Below, one piece after another: positions 5,420 to 13,656 of a stretch of 37,230 nucleotides of DNA; the stretch's first letter is position 1, and the number at the start of each line of letters is the position of its first letter. The position numbers and the translations under genes are program-made. Origin of the DNA: a virus; IMG/VR virus record IMGVR_UViG_3300028595_000033, positions 1-37,230 of that record; one strand, 5' to 3'. Under the pieces are notes generated by a model, which had not been told where the DNA came from, did not search any database, and saw only the letters and a program-made list of their open reading frames with translations.

Positions 5420-7882
5420 ATGAGTGAGAGTTATGCATTAAACAGCTATCAGTTAGATATACCAGGTTATACAAGAGCTGAGGCTGATGCCTTGTTTTTA
5501 AAATTGGACTGTTCAAATGATCCTTTAACGGAAAATTTGTTATTTGAGGGGCCAAGTGCCGCACAGTTCAGAAATGGCAATAGCTTTGTTTATTCAGGAG
5601 GTGATGGTTCTTTAACATTAGTAGCAACAAATAAGGTTCTAATGACTACTAATGACATTCAGTTTGGTAAAAATAACGACTCTGATATTACACTTGATTT
5701 TGTATCAACAACTAATGACGGGCAATTTAAGTGGATGGAAGACGAAGACTATTTCCAGTTCAATGATGATATATTAATGAGCGGTACGGAGTCTCTTTAT
5801 TTTGGAGTTACGACCTGCGGCATTAATTATGATGGGGGGGTATGTACGTTTCAAAATACAGGAGGGAATACAACTATATCATGTGGAGGTACGCTGACTC
5901 TTAACCCCGCAAGTTATGTATATGTAGGTGATGGTACGAACACTGATTTTGGATTCTATTTTAACGGGGCAGACAATGATGGGATCTTAAAATGGATGGA
6001 GGATGAAAACTACTTTGATTTTAATAAAGGTGTTGTTATAACAGGAGATTTAGGTTTAACAGGGTCAAGAGTAACAAAAGGCTGGTTCACGGATATAGAG
6101 TCAACAAATATGCCGACAGTTGGAGGCACAAGTATACAAGATACTTTTGATGCACGTTATTTATTAGAATCTAATAATTTATCTGACCTTGACGATGCAG
6201 GTACAGCAAGAACCAATTTAGGATTAGTAGCAGGTGGTGTAGGTGATATTTGGGTAGAAAAAGCTGGTGACACAATGACTGGGGCTTTAAATATTCATGG
6301 TTCAGCCGATACAAACCAATTAGTAGTTAGAGCAAATGCAACTCAATCAAATACTAATCCTCTTATACTGTTAGAAGCTAGTGATGGGACTGATATAATG
6401 TCAATTCATTCAGATGCTGTTAGTAATCTATTTCTTGGAATTGATGCTGGTAGAAATAACGCAGTTAGTGGTGCTGAGGGTACTTATAATACTTTTTTAG
6501 GATATGGAGCAGGGTATTCAAATACTAGTGGTGAAAAGAATTTAGCTATAGGTGGGTTATCAGGCTACTACAACGAAACTGGTGATAATAATATTTGTAT
6601 AGGAAAAGAGGCATATGTAGGGACGTCTGGGAATTCAGCGAGTAATCAAGTTGCAATAGGTTATTATACGTTAAAAGATAACACAACAGGCCATTCTAAT
6701 ATTGCGATTGGTGCATATGCGCTAAGAAATAATACTACAGGTACTTACAACGCGGGGATAGGCAGAAGCGCATTGTTTTGTAATGAAACTTCAAATTTTA
6801 ATTTAGCTATAGGATATTTTTCCCAATATCTAAGCACTGCTGAAAAAAATACCTCAATAGGGTATTACTCAATGTATGAAAACACGACTGGTACACAGAA
6901 TTTAGCCATAGGTGAGCAGGCTGCTAGGTATAACCAAACAGGTAGTTATAATATTTCTATAGGAAACGGTGCAGGCAGAGGCGCAAGTGGCAATTCTCAT
7001 AGTTATAATACTTTTATGGGTTATCGAGCAGGCTATGACATTACAACGGGTGGTAGTAACGTGGCTTTGGGTAGTAGCGCATTAGCCAATTTGACTTCTG
7101 GGTCAAATAATATGTCCATAGGAGTAAATACCCTTCTTTTGACTACTACTCAAAGCGGGAATGTGGCAGTGGGCACTAGCGCACTTTATAACAATACCGC
7201 TGCCGGGAATCTAGCATTAGGTCATAATGCAGGATATACAAATAGCACAGGAGCAGATAACATTTTTATTGGGAGCGATAGTGGCAAATTTAAGAGCACT
7301 GGTTCATCTAACATCTGCATAGGAGATAAATCAGGGCAAGGAACTAGCGGACAAAGTGCTTATGCTAACAATACTCTAATCGGGGTTCAATCAGGATTAG
7401 CTCTAACTACTGGCTCAAATAATTTATTATTTGGCTATTTAACTGGAGATAACTTAACTACTGGTGCAAACAATATTCTTATCGGTTACGATTTAAACGC
7501 AAGTGCGGTAGACGTAAGCAATGAATTAAATATAGGTAATCTTTTAAAAGGCGATACAAGCGCAAAAACTGTAGTCCTTGACGGCGATGTCACTATCGGA
7601 AGTGGTGCTGCGGACAAGGATTATACTTTAATATTTGATGGTGAAACCAATGACTGCACGATTACATGGTATGAAGATGAAGACCAACTATATATAGATA
7701 AAGGAGTTGAATTCGGGGGTTATGTAAATATGGGTGGCTCTTTCTTTCCTAGACAAGTTGATGATGACGGGATGGATGCAACGGATGGTACAGAGGGGGA
7801 AATAGTGTATAATCAGGACGACAATAAATTTTATGGCTGTACTGTAACAGGTACACCAGCAACATGGTCAGCACTTAACTAA
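5420..7882 (+). CDS. Long fibre protein with YadA-like head repeats
   Basis: This 820-residue adhesin-like protein starts directly at the previous stop. Residues 1-330 hold two copies of a DG(Q/I)(F/L)KWMEDE(D/N)YF(Q/D)FN unit and a classical fibre helper segment (DTFDARYLLESNNLSDLDD). Residues about 335-707 are some twenty repeats of 16-20 residues with the pattern N-x-x-(I/L)-G-x-x-(A/S)-x-x-x-N-x-(T/S)-(T/S)-G, such as NIAIGAYALRNNTTGTY and NLAIGEQAARYNQTGSY. These match the left-handed beta-roll of trimeric autotransporter (YadA) heads. A third WYEDEDQ unit follows, then a typical fibre end (GEIVYNQDDNKFYGC). There is no C-terminal S74 chaperone domain. It probably binds the host surface as a trimer. 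Confidence 0.85.
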   Translation: MSESYALNSYQLDIPGYTRAEADALFLKLDCSNDPLTENLLFEGPSAAQFRNGNSFVYSGGDGSLTLVATNKVLMTTNDIQFGKNNDSDITLDFVSTTNDGQFKWMEDEDYFQFNDDILMSGTESLYFGVTTCGINYDGGVCTFQNTGGNTTISCGGTLTLNPASYVYVGDGTNTDFGFYFNGADNDGILKWMEDENYFDFNKGVVITGDLGLTGSRVTKGWFTDIESTNMPTVGGTSIQDTFDARYLLESNNLSDLDDAGTARTNLGLVAGGVGDIWVEKAGDTMTGALNIHGSADTNQLVVRANATQSNTNPLILLEASDGTDIMSIHSDAVSNLFLGIDAGRNNAVSGAEGTYNTFLGYGAGYSNTSGEKNLAIGGLSGYYNETGDNNICIGKEAYVGTSGNSASNQVAIGYYTLKDNTTGHSNIAIGAYALRNNTTGTYNAGIGRSALFCNETSNFNLAIGYFSQYLSTAEKNTSIGYYSMYENTTGTQNLAIGEQAARYNQTGSYNISIGNGAGRGASGNSHSYNTFMGYRAGYDITTGGSNVALGSSALANLTSGSNNMSIGVNTLLLTTTQSGNVAVGTSALYNNTAAGNLALGHNAGYTNSTGADNIFIGSDSGKFKSTGSSNICIGDKSGQGTSGQSAYANNTLIGVQSGLALTTGSNNLLFGYLTGDNLTTGANNILIGYDLNASAVDVSNELNIGNLLKGDTSAKTVVLDGDVTIGSGAADKDYTLIFDGETNDCTITWYEDEDQLYIDKGVEFGGYVNMGGSFFPRQVDDDGMDATDGTEGEIVYNQDDNKFYGCTVTGTPATWSALN

Positions 7883-7889
7883 AATAACT

Positions 7890-8075
7890 ATGGATACATA
7901 CAAAATAGTGGATGGGAAACTAGAAATCACATCCACAGCTACAAATAAAGAAGTAAAATCACGAGATGAAATCGAGCGTGAAAAAGAAATGCTCGAACAG
8001 GAAATTTCTAATCTCGAAGATAGGATAGCCAAACTAGACGCCTTGCTCTCTGAATGTACAAAACTTAAAATTTAA
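7890..8075 (+). CDS. Small coiled-coil protein, unknown
   Basis: 61 residues. Residues 1-20 are polar; residues 25-58 are a heptad-like coiled coil (RDEIEREKEMLEQEISNLED then RIAKLDALLSECTKL). It starts in an AATAACTATGG context 7 nt after the fibre gene, so it is probably cotranscribed. It could be a fibre chaperone or a small structural protein; nothing in the sequence decides. Confidence 0.6.
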   Translation: MDTYKIVDGKLEITSTATNKEVKSRDEIEREKEMLEQEISNLEDRIAKLDALLSECTKLKI

Positions 8076-8084
8076 CCAATTTTT

Positions 8085-8249
8085 ATGAAACCAGAAATAA
8101 CACAAACAATATTAAATTTCTTAGCCAGAGTTGATCTTAAGGGCAACGAGGCAATAGTGTTTACTCAATGCGTTCAAGAACTTAACAAACTACTAGATGA
8201 CAAGAAAGAAAGCATTGACAAAGTTAAGGGAAGCGTGTCAAAAGGTTAA
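8085..8249 (+). CDS. 54-residue helical protein, unknown
   Basis: MKPEITQTILNFLARVDLKG..., mostly helical, ending SIDKVKGSVSKG. The ATG follows an AT-rich spacer without Shine-Dalgarno, 9 nt after the previous stop. The pattern IVFTQCVQELNKLLDDK is similar in style to small phage proteins about host or tail function, but I recognise no family. Confidence 0.55.
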   Translation: MKPEITQTILNFLARVDLKGNEAIVFTQCVQELNKLLDDKKESIDKVKGSVSKG

Positions 8250-8385
8250 AGAGGAAAATGGCACGATTTTCACACACGGGCTTTGTCTCGACTATTGGAT
8301 TCAAAAGCACTTAGAAAAGTGCGAAAGAATGGGTGTAACACGTATAGAAATAATTACTATTCTCTCAGAATTCTACAAAAAATAG
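8197..8385 (+). CDS. 62-residue protein overlapping the previous ORF
   Basis: MTRKKALTKLREACQKVKEE, then GLCLDYWIQKHLEKCERMG and a short helix (RIEIITILSEFYKK). It overlaps the 8085-8249 ORF by 53 nt in another frame. Both have natural amino acid use; this one may be the longer-lived gene, or both may be used. No family recognised. Confidence 0.45.
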   Translation: MTRKKALTKLREACQKVKEENGTIFTHGLCLDYWIQKHLEKCERMGVTRIEIITILSEFYKK

Positions 8386-8386
8386 C

Positions 8387-8415
8387 TTACAATAAAATTA
8401 ATTGTATGTTATAAT
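8387..8415 (+). promoter_or_regulatory. Strong sigma-70-like promoter
   Basis: TTACAA (8387-8392), a 17-nt spacer and TATAAT (8410-8415). Transcription should begin near 8422, giving a purine-rich leader of about 105 nt before the gene at 8527. The leader contains no ORF longer than two codons. A second -10-like TATAAT (8496-8501) lies nearer the gene but has a poor -35. Confidence 0.6.
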
Positions 8416-8421
8416 TAATTA

Positions 8422-8526
8422 GAAAAATCATAGGCAAAAGGACCATGGGCTAAAAGGAAATAAGGGGCGTTGCGTGAGCAAGACTCCGCTATCGTTATAA
8501 TATTTAAAATTTAACCCAATTTTATA
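8422..8526 (+). other. Purine-rich leader with small hairpin
   Basis: The leader holds two AAAAGGA-type repeats (around 8436 and 8454) and a small stem TTGC-GTGA-GCAA (8470-8481) flanked by GCG and CGC. It might be a short RNA or a regulatory leader of the 8527 gene. I cannot assign it to a riboswitch class. Confidence 0.35.
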
Positions 8527-9003
8527 ATGGCTATCTCAAGCTCAAAAGGACAAAGGGAATATTATTCTATAATCGAGTCATCAGCAACTTCTGGTCAGGA
8601 AGCACGAGCAGTTGTTAATCCTGATGGTTCTAATATAGGTGGTAGTTCTTCTACAGATGGGCCAGGCGCACCTAATATAGATTCTTATACACATTACGCA
8701 TTTAATTTAACAACTGGCGCAGATCAAGTGCTTGTTTCAAGTGCAGCGGATAAACAAATATGGGTATACGGATTCGGTATTTCATGCGGTGACGCAGATG
8801 GCCAAACAGTAAGCTTTCAGGATGAAGACGACACTGCTATAACAGGTGTTATGGAATTCGCTCAATATGGAGGTATGGCAGTTAGCCCTTCAGGTAACTT
8901 TGCTATGCCAATCTGGAAACTAGGAACCGACAAAGATTTAGAAGTAGATATTACTGGAGGCGATGTGGATGGATTTATAACCTACGCCATAGTGAGTGTC
9001 TAG
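8527..9003 (+). CDS. Virion surface protein, unknown
   Basis: 158 residues. The N-terminal 50 residues are Ser/Gly-rich and probably flexible; residues 55-158 are all-beta (SYTHYAFNLTTGADQVLVSS, KQIWVYGFGISCGDADGQTV, GNFAMPIWKLGTDKDLEVDI). The last part resembles small jelly-roll or head-decoration proteins that pack around a virion. It starts in a TTATAATGG context and probably has its own promoter. Position among fibre genes suggests the tail or outer surface. Confidence 0.6.
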   Translation: MAISSSKGQREYYSIIESSATSGQEARAVVNPDGSNIGGSSSTDGPGAPNIDSYTHYAFNLTTGADQVLVSSAADKQIWVYGFGISCGDADGQTVSFQDEDDTAITGVMEFAQYGGMAVSPSGNFAMPIWKLGTDKDLEVDITGGDVDGFITYAIVSV

Positions 9004-9012
9004 CAAGTATGA

Positions 9013-9018
9013 TATAAT
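9013..9018 (+). promoter_or_regulatory. -10 box close to the next start codon
   Basis: TATAAT at 9013-9018 is only 8 nt from the ATG at 9027, so a transcript from it would carry a leader of about two bases. The upstream -35 is weak (TAGTGA), so the call is tentative. Confidence 0.35.
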
Positions 9019-9026
9019 TTTAAATT

Positions 9027-10025
9027 ATGATTTTAACAGGAAAACATTTAGTTGATTTAGCTAATAAAAGCGACCTAGTGCGTGACTATCTTGGCGTGCC
9101 TGGATGGAATAACATAGTAAAAATAACCAACAATTCTGTTCATAGGCTTGTAGGGTTCAACGAAAACGGAGATGCGATTATAAATGCACAGTTTATTGGT
9201 TCTAGGAAATACAAAGACAGACTTACTACAAACCAGATGATACGCCTTATAGAGGATGGAGCATTTAAGCACTTAGGAAAAAGATTCGGGATGGAAGAGT
9301 ATTATGATGCTATATTCACCTATAAACCTACAGCAGCAAAATTTGCCTTTGCAACTACTGGTGATTTGAAGCCAGATGCCGACCCAGAAACGAGTACTGT
9401 TGATGGTTATGCTGGTGTGACTGGTCAAGATTCCGCTTGGACAGTTATAGTTAACCATGTAGGGACTCTTGCTTTCGATTCAGCGGCAAGCGGTGGATAT
9501 GTACAATTTGTATCTAGTTCTACAAATAACCAATTTGCTTCAAACTTTCGCAATGCATTCCTTTTTGATACATCCTCTATAGGGGCAGGAGCTACGATAT
9601 CAAGCGGGTACTTTAAAGGATACGGATCATCTAAGTCTGATGGCCTTTCTGCAACACCAACAATAAATATTTATGCCTCTAACCCAGCGTCTGATACTGC
9701 TATGGCTGCTGGAGACTATGACTCATTCGGTTCTACAGCTTTTTGCGATACGGCAATAACATATGCTGGATGGAGCACTGCTGGGTATAATCAATTTAAT
9801 CTTAATTCTTCTGGGATAGCTGCCGTTGCCGCAACTGGAATTACAAAATTAGGCACTTTAAACCCAGAATATGACGTTGCTGACAGTCAGCCAAATTGGG
9901 TAAGCGGGTCTCAGAGCGTAATTTCAGGTTACTTTGCTGACAATGGATCAAATGAGCCTATTTTAAATGTAACATACAGTACAGGTAGCACTTTTAAATT
10001 TGCTACTATGATGGGCGTAGGCTAA
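9027..10025 (+). CDS. Tail/fibre-like protein with DNRLRE-like beta domain
   Basis: 332 residues. Residues 1-90 are mixed alpha/beta (HLVDLANKSDLVRDYLGVPG; RLTTNQMIRLIEDGAFKHLG) and may attach to the virion. Residues 100-330 are beta-rich: FRNAFLFDTSSIGAGATISS then GYFKGY, a segment typical of DNRLRE-type carbohydrate-binding folds, followed by TINIYASNP and a long Gly/Ser/Thr-rich region. It is probably a receptor-binding or surface-binding protein. The start ATG has a very short possible leader. No catalytic motif seen. Confidence 0.65.
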   Translation: MILTGKHLVDLANKSDLVRDYLGVPGWNNIVKITNNSVHRLVGFNENGDAIINAQFIGSRKYKDRLTTNQMIRLIEDGAFKHLGKRFGMEEYYDAIFTYKPTAAKFAFATTGDLKPDADPETSTVDGYAGVTGQDSAWTVIVNHVGTLAFDSAASGGYVQFVSSSTNNQFASNFRNAFLFDTSSIGAGATISSGYFKGYGSSKSDGLSATPTINIYASNPASDTAMAAGDYDSFGSTAFCDTAITYAGWSTAGYNQFNLNSSGIAAVAATGITKLGTLNPEYDVADSQPNWVSGSQSVISGYFADNGSNEPILNVTYSTGSTFKFATMMGVG

Positions 10026-10041
10026 TTAACACTTTTTACAA

Positions 10042-10239
10042 ATGACATATAAAGAGAAAATCGCAAAATTAGAGCAGTGGAAAGATGATATCGCTCCGTT
10101 ACTAAGTGAAATATGCCGAGATGTAAAACGGCTTAATTGGAAGTTGGCAGTTGCAACAGGGGTGATAGTAGGAGTTAATTTTATACTTAACGGGATGGAC
10201 GTGAACCTAGTAAAAGCATTTAATTCTTTAATAAAATAA
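10042..10239 (+). CDS. Single-TM protein, XhlA-like topology
   Basis: 65 residues: an N-terminal charged helix (MTYKEKIAKLEQWKDDIAPL), then one membrane segment at about 35-52 (KLAVATGVIVGVNFIL). The layout of a coiled helix before one C-terminal TM resembles XhlA-type holin/haemolysin proteins, but the gene lies among virion genes and not with the lysis set. It could be a small membrane-penetration or virion protein. Confidence 0.55.
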   Translation: MTYKEKIAKLEQWKDDIAPLLSEICRDVKRLNWKLAVATGVIVGVNFILNGMDVNLVKAFNSLIK

Positions 10240-10240
10240 T

Positions 10241-10423
10241 ATGCCAACATACAAATCAGTAGCGAAAAATGTAGTAAAAAAGCTCCCTAGAGTGCTAAAA
10301 GCAGTGCCAGGGGCTGTAAAAACAGGCTTAAAACAGGATAAAAGGATAGTTAAAGACTGTATCCATGAGAGTTTGGAAAAATTTGTGCGAGGCACTCAGA
10401 AAGTAATCCGTAAATTTAAATAA
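10241..10423 (+). CDS. 60-residue strongly basic protein
   Basis: MPTYKSVAKNVVKKLPRVLK..., about one-third Lys/Arg, amphipathic helices. It begins 1 nt after the previous stop and is followed directly by the adaptor gene. A nucleic-acid or membrane-binding role is possible; no family recognised. Confidence 0.55.
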   Translation: MPTYKSVAKNVVKKLPRVLKAVPGAVKTGLKQDKRIVKDCIHESLEKFVRGTQKVIRKFK

Positions 10424-10424
10424 T

Positions 10425-11573
10425 ATGAGTCTAATCACTAACAGGGGTAATGTCAGGACTGATCTAAAGATTGATCCCCAGAAAAAAATTTGGTCAGATG
10501 CAACTATAGATCGCTTTATAAATCAAGGGCAACGTTGGATTATTAACGATCCATCAATGAATTGGCCTTTTGGCGAAACTATAGGCTATTTAATACCGGT
10601 CCTAGATTATCAGGAATATAGAAAATCATCAGATGACAATCCTGAGACGTTTGTTTGCCCTTATATACGATCTTTATTAGCAGGAGAGGCCTCAAATGGT
10701 ACTACTATCAGATTTTCAGACCAAGTTAGCTATAATAACAACGTAGCTACCTCCCCAAGTATACTCGCAGACTATGCAGACAGATTTTGGCTTAATGCTG
10801 GCTTTAATAGCGCAGCTGTATATACTACGTTGCATAATATGGACACTTACGATGGTGATGGAACGTGGGTAGGCTCTAATGACGCTACAACGGTCGCTAC
10901 AGACGCCGCAACTTATAAAGAAGGTTCAGGGTCAGTAAGTTTTACAATTGATGTATCCAACTCTACCTCAAATAAAGCCACATTAACCAATTCTGCTTTT
11001 ACAGCGGTTGATATTAGTGCTTATGATTTAAACGAAGGAGGTATTATCTTATGGGCTTACTTAACAGACGCAGGAGACATAAAATCATTCGAGGTTAAAT
11101 GGGGTTCGGATTCAAGTAATTACTATGCTGCTAAACAATATGAGGTTGACGTACAAGGATTAAAGTATAAAAACGGATGGAATAGAATATTTATACCGAC
11201 AAGGAACAGGCAAACGGTTGGTAGCCCTGATATGAGTGGGGTTGATTACTTACAAGTTAATATAGGCTTCGATTCAGGGGAAACAGACCAAGCGTCTTGC
11301 AGGTTGGATAGTATTCAGTATGTAGATAAGTTTTTAAGATATTGGTACTCAAGAAAATCTATAGATTTAAGTGATGATAGTGATGAAAGTGATATTCCTA
11401 GTGAATATCAATGGGTTTATGAAAAATATGCTCAATATAAATGCTGGTCAATGCTAGGAGGCAGAGAGCAGAAAGCACAACTCTGTTTAGATGAGGCCAA
11501 AATGGGAAAAAATCAAATGATAGATGAATTAATGTACAACATACCTAGAGCTTTTAATATGTTACCTAAATAA
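10425..11573 (+). CDS. Head-tail adaptor with inserted jelly-roll-like domain
   Basis: 382 residues. Residues 1-60 (NRGNVRTDLKIDPQKKIWSD, ATIDRFINQGQRWII) and the C-terminal helices (EYQWVYEKYAQYKCWSMLGG, AQLCLDEAKMGKNQMIDEL) form the usual adaptor that sits under the portal. Between them (about 137-300) lies an extra beta domain starting MDTYDGDGTWVGSNDA and holding FEVKWGSDSSNYYAAKQYEV and GWNRIF. A homologous domain occurs in the next gene. Adaptors of this type normally lack it, so this is an insertion. The frame overlaps the next start by 1 nt. Confidence 0.8.
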   Translation: MSLITNRGNVRTDLKIDPQKKIWSDATIDRFINQGQRWIINDPSMNWPFGETIGYLIPVLDYQEYRKSSDDNPETFVCPYIRSLLAGEASNGTTIRFSDQVSYNNNVATSPSILADYADRFWLNAGFNSAAVYTTLHNMDTYDGDGTWVGSNDATTVATDAATYKEGSGSVSFTIDVSNSTSNKATLTNSAFTAVDISAYDLNEGGIILWAYLTDAGDIKSFEVKWGSDSSNYYAAKQYEVDVQGLKYKNGWNRIFIPTRNRQTVGSPDMSGVDYLQVNIGFDSGETDQASCRLDSIQYVDKFLRYWYSRKSIDLSDDSDESDIPSEYQWVYEKYAQYKCWSMLGGREQKAQLCLDEAKMGKNQMIDELMYNIPRAFNMLPK

Positions 11574-13645
11574 TGCCTAAGCAATTAGTTTTTTCAGATT
11601 TCACAGGCGGGCTTAACCAAAATGAGCCTACTACAATAAAAGACAACGAACTTGCAAAAGCTCAGAATGTTTTTTTTGATAATGATAACCGCTTAACGAC
11701 AAGAAAAGGAATAGCTGACAAGTTTGAGCCTATTCCTGATACTGTTACTGTTATAGCTGATATGAACGCTTTTGATGGGGATGGTACTTGGGTTGGCTCA
11801 GGTGATGCAGGTAACGTTACTACAGACACAACGGTTAAAAAGTACGATGCAGGCTCTGTAAACTTCGATATTACTGTTACAGGAACAGCGGCGATAATGA
11901 CCAACACTACGATAACCGCTGTTGACCTTACTGCGGTACAAGAAGAAGGTTATTTCACTGCATGGGTTTATTTACCGTCTATTGCTGACTTTACGAGTGT
12001 AACTTTAACTTTAGGTGATACTTTAGACACAGACGATTACGAATTAGCTGTTACCACTCAGGCGAACGGTGATGCTTTCGAGGTAGGATGGAACTTACTT
12101 AAGTGGACTTGGTCAAGTATGACCTCAGACGGTTCACCTACAGGCTCAATAGACGAAATAAGGCTTACTTTTACCTACGAGGCTACCTTTGTAAGTGACG
12201 AAGACTTTAGAATTGATGGTATATTCTGGAACTCAGGCACAACAAATACCGCAGTAGACAGTATCTATCATGTGAAACTAGATAACGATACTAGAGTAAC
12301 CTTAGCGTCTTGTGGAGGTAATGTTTTTATATTAGAGAATGACAATGATTGGGTGTTATTAGCTGATGGCTATACATCCGGTGAAAAGTTTTCGTTCCTT
12401 AATTACAAGAACATTATTTATTTTAGTAACGGTACTGATAATTTTAGCTGGTATGAACCTGATAACGAGTCAAGTGCTGGATCAGTGGTGACGGAAGATG
12501 CTGATTGCCCTAAAGCTAAATACTTAATGATGGTAGCTAATACGGCTTATGCTTGTGGTATAAGCGGATCATTAAACGAACTTCAATATACCGCAGCTCT
12601 ACCAGCTAACCTAGCTAATGCAGTATGGTCAGGTTCAGAGTATATTTATGATGATGATTCAAGAGAGATTATTACAGGTATGTCAAAACTACCAAGTGAC
12701 GCTATAGCAGTTTATCTTGAACGATCATCTTATTATGTAGATACAGTACCAGCTACTACAGTTATAAGGCCTTTAGATTACGACGGTGGCTGTATTTCTT
12801 GGCGTACTATTAGGAGAGTAGGCAATGATACATTCTTTTTAGCAGAAGATGCTTTATATTCGTTATCTCAAAGAGAATCAACTACAGGAACATTCGGAGC
12901 TCAGACACTATCAGATAATGTATTTCCTACAATCCAAAGCGTAGAAAATTTCAGCTCTGCAAACGCTTTCAGAGGCAAAAGAGTACAGCCAGAGCATTAC
13001 TATTTGAATTTAGATACTACAGGAAACGGTGAACCTGATACTTGCTTAGTTTTAAACGTAAAATTACAAGCATGGACTGAATATCAGAACGTAAATGCTA
13101 ATCAGATGATAGAATACGAAGATGAAGACGGTGAATGGCATATAATTTATGCTAATGCTTTCTCAGGGCAAGTAAGAGAGTTAGAAACAGGATTTGACGA
13201 CAATGGAATAGAAATAGCTGTAAAAGTATGGACAAAAGAGAATGATTTTGGTGAGCCTACACTATATAAGGAGATAAGAGAATGTGATGTAAGTGGGTTT
13301 ATCAGTGAAGCAGCTACAATAGATATTACAGACGAGATAGACGGCGAAAACAACACTACTTCAAGAATACTTGGCACTTCTTTTGCAAGTGATGTAACCG
13401 CAGGTACTAGTTTACCTCTTGGGGTTGCACCTATAGGAACTCACCCATTAACAGGTGATATTGAGGTTGAAGAAACGGTAGTATTAAGCCCGTTTAATGT
13501 AAGAGCTAATATCTATCAGCCAGGCTACAAAATACAAATAAAAGCGGAGAGTGATACTATAGGCAGCCAATGGGTACTGTCTAAAGTACAATTCCAAGTG
13601 GAATCTCTTACAACTGATTATTTCCCTAATGATTCATATATTTAA
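11573..13645 (+). CDS. Tail nozzle/beta-propeller-like protein with the same inserted domain
   Basis: 690 residues. The start (PKQLVFSDFTGGLNQNEPTT, then a RLTTRKGIADKFEPI segment) and a repeated beta-blade body (KNIIYFSNGTDNFSWYEPD; YLMMVANTAYACGISGS; REIITGMSKLPSDAIAVYLE) resemble the nozzle/stabilisation proteins of short-tailed phages. Residues about 58-225 are an inserted domain starting MNAFDGDGTWVGSGDAGNV, clearly related to that of the adaptor. The nozzle closes the DNA channel at the tail tip. It overlaps the adaptor by 1 nt (TAATG). Confidence 0.75.
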   Translation: MPKQLVFSDFTGGLNQNEPTTIKDNELAKAQNVFFDNDNRLTTRKGIADKFEPIPDTVTVIADMNAFDGDGTWVGSGDAGNVTTDTTVKKYDAGSVNFDITVTGTAAIMTNTTITAVDLTAVQEEGYFTAWVYLPSIADFTSVTLTLGDTLDTDDYELAVTTQANGDAFEVGWNLLKWTWSSMTSDGSPTGSIDEIRLTFTYEATFVSDEDFRIDGIFWNSGTTNTAVDSIYHVKLDNDTRVTLASCGGNVFILENDNDWVLLADGYTSGEKFSFLNYKNIIYFSNGTDNFSWYEPDNESSAGSVVTEDADCPKAKYLMMVANTAYACGISGSLNELQYTAALPANLANAVWSGSEYIYDDDSREIITGMSKLPSDAIAVYLERSSYYVDTVPATTVIRPLDYDGGCISWRTIRRVGNDTFFLAEDALYSLSQRESTTGTFGAQTLSDNVFPTIQSVENFSSANAFRGKRVQPEHYYLNLDTTGNGEPDTCLVLNVKLQAWTEYQNVNANQMIEYEDEDGEWHIIYANAFSGQVRELETGFDDNGIEIAVKVWTKENDFGEPTLYKEIRECDVSGFISEAATIDITDEIDGENNTTSRILGTSFASDVTAGTSLPLGVAPIGTHPLTGDIEVEETVVLSPFNVRANIYQPGYKIQIKAESDTIGSQWVLSKVQFQVESLTTDYFPNDSYI

Positions 13646-13656
13646 CCTTAATTTTT

